A stretch of DNA of 7,436 nt from the NCBI GenBank assembly GCA_007125455.1, contig SLDE01000103.1, positions 1-7,436 of the forward strand. The letters run 5' to 3'. The notes beneath the pieces are model-generated. The model saw only the letters and a list, made by a program, of their open reading frames with translations, was not told the origin of the DNA and ran no database searches. Of this stretch, positions 1-5,594 are shown piece after piece. The stretch comes from Ectothiorhodospiraceae bacterium. Lineage in GTDB: Bacteria > Pseudomonadota > Gammaproteobacteria > Thiohalomonadales > Thiohalomonadaceae. Made by a program: the position numbers and the translations under genes. Position 1 is the first letter of the stretch, and each line of letters begins with the position of its first letter.

Positions 1-1136
1 CGCAACCAGCGCCAGCCGATCGCGGTGGCCAGCAAGGCCATGGTCCCGGCGATAAGATAGGCGATCAGCGGGCCTGCGGGGCTGTCCCACAGCATGCCAC
101 TGTATAGCGCACCAAAGGCCCCACCCGCACCGAAGGCTAACGAACTGTAGAGCGCCTGACCGCGCCCCTGGTTGCGTCCGGTAAAGAAGCGGTGAAACAG
201 CGCGATGGCCACCGCGTGGAAGATCCCGAAACTGGCGGCGTGTAGCAACTGGGCGAAGAGCATCACCGCCATGCTCTGTGGCAGGGTGCCAGTGAGGCCC
301 CAGCGTAGCGCGGTGAGTGCGGTGGCCCACAGCAGCAGGCCGCGCAGGCCAAAACGGCAGACCATCTGCGACATGATCAGGAAGATCACCACCTCGGCCA
401 CCACCCCCAAGGCCCAGAATTGACCGATCACACTGCGCGAATAACCGATCTCCTCCATGTAGATGGTGTAAAAGGTGTAGTAGGGACCGTGGCTGGCCTG
501 CACCAGAAAACAGACCGCCAACAGGGCGATCACCTGGGGCTTGCGCAACACCGAGAGGATGGGTTCGTGGCTGTGCTCATCATGCGGCGGCAGCGGCTGT
601 TCGGCAACGCTTAGGGAACTGAACCAGATCGCGGCAAATAGCCCCACCATCACCAGCGGCAGGATCTGTGGCCCGGTCAGATCCAGCACCGGCCCCAGGC
701 CCGCCACCATGACGATGAAGCCCACCGAACCCCACAGGCGGATCATGCTGTAGCGATGGCTGTCCTTGCCCAGCTGGGTCAAGGTCGTCGCCTCGAACTG
801 AGGAAGCACCGCATTCCAGAAGAAGCTGAACACCAGCATCACTAGCGCCATGGCCCAAAAGCCCTGGATGACAAAGATCCCGAAGAAACTCAGCAGCGCC
901 AACAAAGAACCCAGCCGCACCACCATCATCCGCTTGCCGGTGTGGTCGGCCAGCCAGCCCCACAGGTTGGGGGAGATGATCTTGGTCGCCATCAGCAGGG
1001 CCATCAATTGGCCGATCTGCAGGCTGCTAAAGCCCTCGTCCTTGAGGTAGAGCGACCAGTAGGGGATCATCGCGCCCAGGCTGGCGAAGTAGAACAGATA
1101 GAAGCCCGACAGGCGCCAATAGGGGACGGCTGTCAT
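1..1136 (-). CDS. HcaT-like MFS transporter, 3' end cut by window edge
   Basis: I translated the minus strand from the ATG at 1136 and it stays open for 378 codons to the left edge, so only a short C-terminal tail is missing if the protein has the usual 380-400 residues. It is an inner-membrane secondary transporter of about 12 helices. Visible marks are the N-terminal helix (about 6-30, with YWSLYL at 26-31), the MFS motif A loop GWLADHTGKR at 60-69, RLWGSVGF at 133-140, a hydrophilic His/Glu-rich central loop at about 178-200, and HGPYYTFYTIY plus GQFWALGVVAEVVIF in the second half. These match my memory of E. coli HcaT (3-phenylpropionate permease family), but the substrate cannot be read from sequence. 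A weak AGGGCGG Shine-Dalgarno-like stretch lies upstream of the start. The gene follows aroC after 88 bp. A neighbour annotated this way is common next to aroC in Gammaproteobacteria, so the position need not mean a role in aromatic synthesis. Confidence 0.88.
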   Translation of the reverse strand, partial: MTAVPYWRLSGFYLFYFASLGAMIPYWSLYLKDEGFSSLQIGQLMALLMATKIISPNLWGWLADHTGKRMMVVRLGSLLALLSFFGIFVIQGFWAMALVMLVFSFFWNAVLPQFEATTLTQLGKDSHRYSMIRLWGSVGFIVMVAGLGPVLDLTGPQILPLVMVGLFAAIWFSSLSVAEQPLPPHDEHSHEPILSVLRKPQVIALLAVCFLVQASHGPYYTFYTIYMEEIGYSRSVIGQFWALGVVAEVVIFLIMSQMVCRFGLRGLLLWATALTALRWGLTGTLPQSMAVMLFAQLLHAASFGIFHAVAIALFHRFFTGRNQGRGQALYSSLAFGAGGAFGALYSGMLWDSPAGPLIAYLIAGTMALLATAIGWRWL

Positions 1137-1152
1137 GGCTGAGCCGCCCTGT

Positions 1153-1215
1153 GGGCTGTCTGCGTGCCGGAATGCAGTCCGGCAGCCCCCTCGACTATCG
1201 GGCGATGCGGGGCTG
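1153..1215 (-). other. aroC–MFS spacer with competing hairpins
   Basis: The 88-bp gap between the aroC stop and the transporter start holds a perfect 7-bp inverted repeat, TGCCGGA (1165-1171) and TCCGGCA (1178-1184), with a 6-nt loop. It also has two outer segments that compete for one partner: CAGCCCC (1183-1189) can pair with GGGGCTG (1209-1215), or its CAGCCC part with GGGCTG (1153-1158). No T-run follows on the minus strand, so this is not a standard intrinsic terminator. It could be a REP-like palindrome, an mRNA-stabilising structure or an attenuator. The pairing is seen in sequence; the function is not known. Confidence 0.45.
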
Positions 1216-1224
1216 AACGATCCA

Positions 1225-2319
1225 TTATGGGTGCGCGGGGATCACCGGTGTAGCCGACGCCACCCCGGCGTTCTGGGCGCGGTGACGCAGCAGGTGATCC
1301 ATGAGCACCATCGCCATCATCGCCTCGGCAATGGGGGTGGCGCGGATCCCCACACAGGGGTCGTGGCGCCCGGTGGTGATCACCTCAATGGACTCACCAA
1401 AGCGGTTCACGCTCTGGCCGGGGATACGCAGCGAGGAGGTGGGTTTGAGGGCGATGGCGGCGGTGATCGCCTGACCGGAAGAGATCCCCCCCAGCACGCC
1501 ACCGGCGTGGTTGGAGAGAAAGCCCTCCGGGGTGATCAGATCGCGATGCTCGGTACCCTTTTGCTCCACACAGGCAAAACCGGCACCGATCTCCACCCCC
1601 TTGACCGCGTTGATGCTCATCAGCGCATGGGCCAGATCCGCGTCCAGGCGGTCAAAGATCGGCTCGCCCAGACCGGGGGGCACCCCTTCGGCCACCACAT
1701 TGACCCGTGCGCCGATGGAGTCGCCCGACTTGCGCAGCGCATCCATATAGGCCTCCAGCTCGGTAAGCTTGCCCGCGTCCGGGAAAAAGAAGGGGTTTTG
1801 TTCCACCTGAGACCAGTCGTGGGCCTCGGCGCGGATCGGCCCCAGCTGGGAGAGGTAACCACGAATGCTGATCCCCTGCCCTGCCAGATACTTTTTGGCG
1901 ATCGCCCCAGCGGCAACGCGCATCGCGGTTTCGCGGGCCGAAGAGCGGCCACCACCACGGTAGTCGCGAATGCCGTACTTTTGCTGGTAGCTATAATCGG
2001 CGTGACCAGGACGAAAAGTGTCCTGGATATCGGAGTAGTCCCTGGAGCGCTGATCGGTGTTCTCGATCAACAGACCAATCGGCGTGCCGGTGGTCTTGCC
2101 CTCAAACACCCCGGAGAGGATGCGTACCGCATCCGCCTCACGGCGCTGGGTGGTATGGCGCGAAGTACCCGGCTTGCGCCGGTCCAGATCCGCCTGCAGA
2201 TCGGCCTCACTCAATGCCATGCCGGGTGGGCAGCCATCGACAATCGCGCCCAGCGCCGGGCCGTGGCTCTCGCCGAAGGTAGTAACGGTAAAAAGTTTGC
2301 CGAAGCTGTTTCCAGACAT
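1225..2319 (-). CDS. aroC: Chorismate synthase
   Basis: AroC converts 5-enolpyruvylshikimate 3-phosphate to chorismate, the last common step of aromatic amino acid, folate and quinone synthesis. It needs reduced FMN and acts in the cytosol. The protein has 364 residues, close to the 361 of E. coli AroC, and is alignable over nearly its whole length. The family signatures are all present: GESHG at 16-20 with His19, RPGHADY with His106, RDYRGGGRSSARETA at 118-132, and RHDPC at 318-322. Only the last dozen residues look unlike E. coli. The ATG at 2319 gives the conserved N-terminus (SGNSFGKLF), with a weak GGGA 10 nt upstream. It is preceded by a non-coding repeat element and hemN rather than directly by prmB, its frequent neighbour in this class. 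I see no damage to the reading frame. Confidence 0.99.
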   Translation of the reverse strand: MSGNSFGKLFTVTTFGESHGPALGAIVDGCPPGMALSEADLQADLDRRKPGTSRHTTQRREADAVRILSGVFEGKTTGTPIGLLIENTDQRSRDYSDIQDTFRPGHADYSYQQKYGIRDYRGGGRSSARETAMRVAAGAIAKKYLAGQGISIRGYLSQLGPIRAEAHDWSQVEQNPFFFPDAGKLTELEAYMDALRKSGDSIGARVNVVAEGVPPGLGEPIFDRLDADLAHALMSINAVKGVEIGAGFACVEQKGTEHRDLITPEGFLSNHAGGVLGGISSGQAITAAIALKPTSSLRIPGQSVNRFGESIEVITTGRHDPCVGIRATPIAEAMMAMVLMDHLLRHRAQNAGVASATPVIPAHP

Positions 2320-2355
2320 GGTATTGATATCCCGTAAAAATCCTAAACACGTTTC

Positions 2356-2383
2356 AACGCAGAGGTCGCCGAGAACGCCGAGG
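2356..2383 (+). repeat. Left arm: three 9-bp units
   Basis: Reading the plus strand from 2357, the units are ACGCAGAGG, TCGCCGAGA and ACGCCGAGG, three copies in phase sharing CGCnGAG. The A at 2356 precedes them. This arm is the inverted partner of 2519-2546 and lies upstream of aroC with respect to transcription. Confidence 0.65.
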
Positions 2384-2443
2384 TAAATATCAGCCGTTCA
2401 GCCCATACCTTCCCGGCAGCCCCCAAACACCCCGCGCTAAACA

Positions 2444-2504
2444 AGGCCGCTTGTCTGAGCCTGTGGGAAGATCGTCACCGAGCACGCAGGGCGACAAGCA
2501 GCCT
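2444..2504. repeat. Internal inverted repeat of the element
   Basis: AGGCCGCTTGTC (2444-2455) and GACAAGCAGCCT (2493-2504) are reverse complements at 11 of 12 positions. Between them, GCCTGTG (2459-2465) can pair loosely with CACGCAGGGC (2483-2492), which would extend the stem with bulges. A competing small hairpin, ACAAG-GCCG-CTTGT, sits at 2441-2454. This suggests a structured RNA or cruciform inside the element. Confidence 0.45.
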
Positions 2505-2518
2505 CCTTGCAAAGATCC

Positions 2519-2546
2519 CCTCAGCGATCTCTGCGTTCTCTGCGGT
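2519..2546 (-). repeat. Right arm: three 9-bp units
   Basis: Read on the minus strand from 2545, the units are CCGCAGAGA, ACGCAGAGA and TCGCTGAGG, in the same phase as the left arm but in opposite orientation. It starts 9 bp downstream of the hemN stop codon. The step between arm and stop is an A/T-rich stretch, with a run of six A on the minus strand overlapping the stop. Confidence 0.65.
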
Positions 2547-2555
2547 AATGATTTT

Positions 2556-3941
2556 TTATATCACCTTGGAAAAACGCTGATTCTGTTTTTCGCGCAGGTA
2601 GCGGTCGAACACCATACAGATGTTGCGGATCAGCAGCTTGCCTGCGTCTTCCACGGTGATGCTCTCCTTGGCCAGGTGCAGCAGCCCGTCGCTTTGCATG
2701 GCGACGAGATCGTTTAGCTCATTGGCGAAGTAGTCGTCGAAGACGATGCCAAAGTGCTTTTCCACCTTGGCCTTGTTCAGCTCGAAGTGGCAGATCAGAT
2801 CGGTGATCACTGCGCGGCGCAGCTTGTCGTCTTCGTTGAGGTGGTAACCACGGAAGATCGGCAACTGTCCGGCGTCGATACCGGCATAGTATTCCTCCAG
2901 CGCCTTGCGGTTCTGGCTGTAGCTGTCACCAACCTGGCCGATGGAGGTGGAGCCCATGCCGACCAGATCGCAGTTGGCGTGGGTGGAATAGCCCTGGAAG
3001 TTGCGATACAGGGTACCGCTACGCTGGGCCACCGCCAGTTCGTCGTTGGGCTTGGCAAAGTGGTCCATGCCGATATAGACGTAACCGTTGGCGGTGAGGG
3101 TCTCGATGGTCATCTGCAGGATGTCGAGCTTTTCCTGCGGGGCGGGCAGCTCCGCCTCGTTGATGCGTCGCTGCGGCTTGAACAGCTCGGGCAGGTGGGC
3201 GTAGTTGAACACCGAAAGGCGATCCGGGGAGATCTCCAGAATGCGTTTGAGGGTGTCGCCAAAGCTGGCCACGCTCTGGAAGGGCAGGCCGTAGATGAGA
3301 TCGATGCTGATCGACTTAAAACCCTCACGACGCGCCGCCTCCAGCGCCGCCATGGTGGCTTGCTCGCTCTGGATGCGGTTGACCGCCACCTGCACCTGTT
3401 CGTTGAAGTCCTGCACCCCCAGGCTCATTCGATTAAAGCCCAGCTCGCGCAGCAGCGCGATGGTGTCGGTCTGAACCTCGCGCGGGTCGATCTCGATGGA
3501 GTACTCGCCGCTGTCGTCATTGCGCAGATTGAAGTGCTCGCCGGTGACCTGCATCAACTCGCGCATCTCCTGGTGGGAGATGAAGGTGGGGGTGCCCCCG
3601 CCCCAGTGGAGCTGATCGACGCTGCGGCTGTTATCGAACAGCGCCCCCTGCATGGCGATCTCCTTGTGCAGACGCTCCAGATAGGGCGCAGCGCGGCTGC
3701 GATCCTTGGTCACCACCTTGTTGCAACCGCAGTAATAGCAAACCGTATCGCAAAAGGGGATGTGGAAATAGAGCGATAGCGGGTTGCCGCTGGCATTGCT
3801 GGCACGGGCCAGTTCGCTGTACTGCTGGGGGCCAAAGCCCTCGTGAAACTGCACCGCCGTAGGGTAGGAGGTGTAGCGGGGTCCGGACTTGTCGTAGCGC
3901 TTGATCAGCTCCAGGTCAAAGACGATGTTCTGTGTATTCAT
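2556..3941 (-). CDS. hemN: Oxygen-independent coproporphyrinogen III dehydrogenase
   Basis: HemN is a cytosolic radical SAM enzyme that decarboxylates two propionate side chains of coproporphyrinogen III to give protoporphyrinogen IX without oxygen. The 461 residues compare with 457 in E. coli. The 4Fe-4S motif is CxxxCxxCxC with Cys64, Cys68, Cys71 and Cys73, following SLYFHIPF with Tyr58. GGGTP, expected to contact SAM, lies at 114-118. LSVFNYAHLPELF (242-254), GMDHFAKPNDELAVAQR (291-307) and the C-terminal GKLLIRNICMVFDRYL (434-449) mark true HemN rather than HemW-type relatives, which lack this C-terminal domain. The ATG at 3941 gives the family N-terminus; AAGG lies 11 nt upstream. The gene begins 67 bp after prmB, and I see no FNR/Anr box there. 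Its place between prmB and aroC is less usual than those two being adjacent. Confidence 0.98.
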   Translation of the reverse strand: MNTQNIVFDLELIKRYDKSGPRYTSYPTAVQFHEGFGPQQYSELARASNASGNPLSLYFHIPFCDTVCYYCGCNKVVTKDRSRAAPYLERLHKEIAMQGALFDNSRSVDQLHWGGGTPTFISHQEMRELMQVTGEHFNLRNDDSGEYSIEIDPREVQTDTIALLRELGFNRMSLGVQDFNEQVQVAVNRIQSEQATMAALEAARREGFKSISIDLIYGLPFQSVASFGDTLKRILEISPDRLSVFNYAHLPELFKPQRRINEAELPAPQEKLDILQMTIETLTANGYVYIGMDHFAKPNDELAVAQRSGTLYRNFQGYSTHANCDLVGMGSTSIGQVGDSYSQNRKALEEYYAGIDAGQLPIFRGYHLNEDDKLRRAVITDLICHFELNKAKVEKHFGIVFDDYFANELNDLVAMQSDGLLHLAKESITVEDAGKLLIRNICMVFDRYLREKQNQRFSKVI

Positions 3942-4008
3942 TCTAATTTAAGCCTTGTTCGCTTGCGATATACGGCCTGACGGCCCTGTGGTCTGGTAAC
4001 GGCACCGC

Positions 4009-4935
4009 TCAGGGGCGCACCAGGCGAAACAGTTCGTGAAACTCCGCCACCTGTTCGGCGGTGAGCAGAAAGACCCCTTCGCCACCGCGCTCGAACTCCA
4101 GCCAGACAAAGGGTACCTCGGGCAGCAGCTCTTCAAGCGCCTCGCGGCTGTTGCCCACCTCGACGACGAGGATCCCGTGTGGCTCGAGATGATACATGGC
4201 CTGGTGGAGGATGGTGAAGACCAGATCCAGCCCGTCGTCGCCCGCGGCCAAGGCCAGTTCGGGTTCGTGGCGGAATTCGGCGGGCAGGCTGGCCATGTCC
4301 TGGCTGTCCACATAGGGCGGATTACTGACAATGATATCGTAACGTCGCCCCGTGAGGGCGCCAAACAGATCCGACTCCACCAGCCGCACCTGCTCCTGCA
4401 TGTGGTGACGCTCGACGTTGATCTGTGCCACCGCCAGCGCCTCGGCGGAGATGTCGGCGGCATCCACCTGGGCATCGGGAAAGGCGGCGGCGCAGGTGAT
4501 GGCGATGCAACCGCTGCCGGTGCATAGATCGAGGATATTCCATACCTTATCCGGGTCGATCCACGGAGCAAAGTGGGCCTCGATCAACTCCAGGATGGGG
4601 GAACGGGGGATCAGTACCCGCTCATCCACATAAAACGGCATCCCCCCATACCAGGCCTCGTTGGTGAGGTAGGGGGCGGGCAGGCGGGTGTCGATGCGCC
4701 GTTGCAAGACCTGGATCACCGTCTCACGCTCGGCCACGGTGAGGGCGCAGTCAAGGTAGCGCTCGGGCATCACCGGCGGTAGATGCAAGCTGTGCAGGGT
4801 GAGCCAGGCGGCCTCGTCGAGGGCGTTATCGGTGCCGTGGCCAAAGTAGATCCCGGCTTCATTGAAGCGGCTGGTCCCCCAACGGATCAGGTCGCGGATG
4901 CTACGCAGTTCATTGATTGCCTGGGCATGGGGCAT
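4009..4935 (-). CDS. prmB: Ribosomal protein uL3 N5-glutamine methyltransferase
   Basis: PrmB transfers a methyl group from SAM to a glutamine side chain of ribosomal protein L3 during 50S assembly. The 308-residue protein has a helical N-terminal substrate-recognition part (about 1-105), then a Rossmann-type methyltransferase fold. SAM-binding motif I is DLCTGSGCIAI at 136-146, and the catalytic NPPY that holds the glutamine amide is at 205-208. IPRSP at 109-113 is typical of the HemK/PrmB family. The long N-terminus starting MPHAQAINELRSIRDLIRWG and the aroC-side location favour PrmB over PrmC, which normally sits beside prfA. The ATG at 4935 is only 5 bp after the mog stop. Its AGGA (4948-4945) is inside the end of mog, 9 nt from the start, so the two genes are probably co-transcribed and translationally coupled. 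Confidence 0.96.
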   Translation of the reverse strand: MPHAQAINELRSIRDLIRWGTSRFNEAGIYFGHGTDNALDEAAWLTLHSLHLPPVMPERYLDCALTVAERETVIQVLQRRIDTRLPAPYLTNEAWYGGMPFYVDERVLIPRSPILELIEAHFAPWIDPDKVWNILDLCTGSGCIAITCAAAFPDAQVDAADISAEALAVAQINVERHHMQEQVRLVESDLFGALTGRRYDIIVSNPPYVDSQDMASLPAEFRHEPELALAAGDDGLDLVFTILHQAMYHLEPHGILVVEVGNSREALEELLPEVPFVWLEFERGGEGVFLLTAEQVAEFHELFRLVRP

Positions 4936-4940
4936 GGGTT

Positions 4941-5495
4941 TCAGTCCTGGGGCTTTTTGGCATGTTTGGGGCGAAAGGCCTTACAGACGGCCTCATCGCT
5001 CTCCAGATAGGGGCCTTCGATGAGATCAATACAATAGGGCACCGCCGGAAAGACGGCATTGAGACAATCGGCGATCGCCGAGGGCTTGCCGGGCAGGTTG
5101 ATGATCAGCGACTTGCCACGGATCCCGGCGGTCTGGCGGGAGAGGATCGCCGTGGGCACGAACTTGAGCGATTCCTGGCGCATCAGCTCGCCAAAACCGG
5201 GCATCATCTTCTCGCATACCGCCTCGGTGGCCTCGGGGGTAATGTCACGCAGGGCCGGGCCGGTGCCGCCGGTGGTCACCACCAGGCAACAGCCCTGCTG
5301 GTCACACAACTCGCGCAGCACCGCCTCGATCTGCTCCTGCTCATCGGGCACCAAACGAGACACCGCCTCCCAGGGGCTGGTGAGCGCAGCCTCAAACCAC
5401 TCGCACATGGCCGGCCCACCCAGGTCCTGATAATCGCCGCGACTGGCGCGGTCCGAGACGGTTACGATCCCGATACGAATGGCTTGTTCAGACAT
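4941..5495 (-). CDS. mog: Molybdopterin adenylyltransferase
   Basis: Mog (MogA) adenylates molybdopterin with ATP, preparing it for molybdenum insertion during molybdenum cofactor synthesis. From the ATG at 5495 the protein has 184 residues; E. coli Mog has 195. It shows SDRAS at 14-18, VPDE with Asp51, the nucleotide-binding TTGGTGP at 74-80, RDITPEAT at 83-90, MPGFGE at 98-103, FVPTAILSR at 112-120 and LPGKPSA at 134-140. All sit where E. coli Mog has them, so MoaB is less likely. An earlier TTG at 5519 would add eight residues without family support; the ATG has AAGGG six bases upstream. mog leads a likely mog-prmB unit and has its own promoter-like sequence. HemN downstream and Mog both suit growth without oxygen, but I see no shared regulatory site. 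Confidence 0.96.
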   Translation of the reverse strand: MSEQAIRIGIVTVSDRASRGDYQDLGGPAMCEWFEAALTSPWEAVSRLVPDEQEQIEAVLRELCDQQGCCLVVTTGGTGPALRDITPEATEAVCEKMMPGFGELMRQESLKFVPTAILSRQTAGIRGKSLIINLPGKPSAIADCLNAVFPAVPYCIDLIEGPYLESDEAVCKAFRPKHAKKPQD

Positions 5496-5496
5496 G

Positions 5497-5527
5497 CCCC
5501 ACCCTTCAATTGTATACAAGGGTGGGG
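5497..5527. promoter_or_regulatory. 10-bp inverted repeat over the mog ribosome binding site
   Basis: CCCCACCCTT (5497-5506) and AAGGGTGGGG (5518-5527) are perfect reverse complements separated by 11 nt, ending one base before the mog ATG. In mRNA read from the minus strand, the 3' arm contains the AAGGG Shine-Dalgarno sequence, so the folded hairpin would hide it. The loop also contains most of a 10-bp palindrome, TTGTATACAA (5510-5519), which is not concentric with the arms. It could work as an RNA switch, a DNA operator or both. The symmetry is observed; regulation is inferred. Confidence 0.6.
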
Positions 5528-5556
5528 ATTATAGCGCGACCGGGGATAACTTGCAG
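5528..5556 (-). promoter_or_regulatory. Probable sigma-70-type promoter of mog
   Basis: On the minus strand a perfect TATAAT lies at 5533-5528, 32 bp before the mog ATG. At 17-bp spacing the -35 position reads CTGCAA (5556-5551), matching TTGACA at only three of six bases, so the promoter would be weak or need an activator. Transcription would be expected to begin around 5523-5519, inside the distal arm of the inverted repeat. Confidence 0.55.
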
Positions 5557-5594
5557 TCTGCGCTGCATCGCGACAGGGCTGCAAAAGCCCAGTT

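Larger units (their letters stand above)
2356..2546. repeat. 191-bp element with inverted ends made of 9-bp units
   Basis: The gap between hemN and aroC contains two inverted 28-bp arms, at 2356-2383 and 2519-2546, that agree at 22 of 28 positions when one is reverse-complemented. Each arm is three tandem copies of a 9-bp unit close to CGCAGAGAA. The 135 bp between the arms is C-rich on the plus strand, has no coding signal and carries its own imperfect inverted repeat (2444-2504). One arm begins 9 bp after the hemN stop codon; the other ends 36 bp before the aroC start. The design resembles a non-autonomous mobile or dispersed repeat, but I see no transposase, no clear target-site duplication and only one copy here. 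In hemN-aroC read-through RNA the arms could pair into a long stem. Confidence 0.6.

Noticed and set aside
1135..2337. A 400-codon plus-strand open frame opposite aroC, longer than aroC itself.
   Set aside because: Its product matches no family I recognise, while the opposite strand encodes a textbook chorismate synthase. Long antisense frames are expected in GC-rich coding DNA.
2320..2360. A TTGAAA at 2357-2352 (minus) as a -35 box for aroC, and a TTGAT half-site as an FNR/Anr box.
   Set aside because: No -10 box lies at 16-18 bp, and the second FNR half-site (ATCAA at four-base spacing) is absent.
2356..2546. Repeat units considered as a CRISPR array or a transposon with a coding core.
   Set aside because: Units are 9 bp and contiguous with no unique spacers, and the core has no transposase or cas gene.
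2451..2717. Small plus-strand ORF starting in the repeat element and running into the 3' end of hemN.
   Set aside because: Half of it is antisense to hemN, the repeat supplies the rest, and no ribosome site precedes it.
2754..3779. A 341-codon plus-strand open frame opposite hemN.
   Set aside because: It is an antisense shadow of a fully conserved HemN, with no independent start signal or known domain.
5541..5551. AGTTATCCCCG here (minus) and again at 6832-6842 (plus), resembling a DnaA box.
   Set aside because: It differs from TTATCCACA at two positions, and shared 11-mers are expected by chance in a window of this length.
5576..5590. GGGCT...AGCCC stem just after fliK as a rho-independent terminator.
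   Set aside because: It has only five pairs and is not followed by a T-run on the minus strand.
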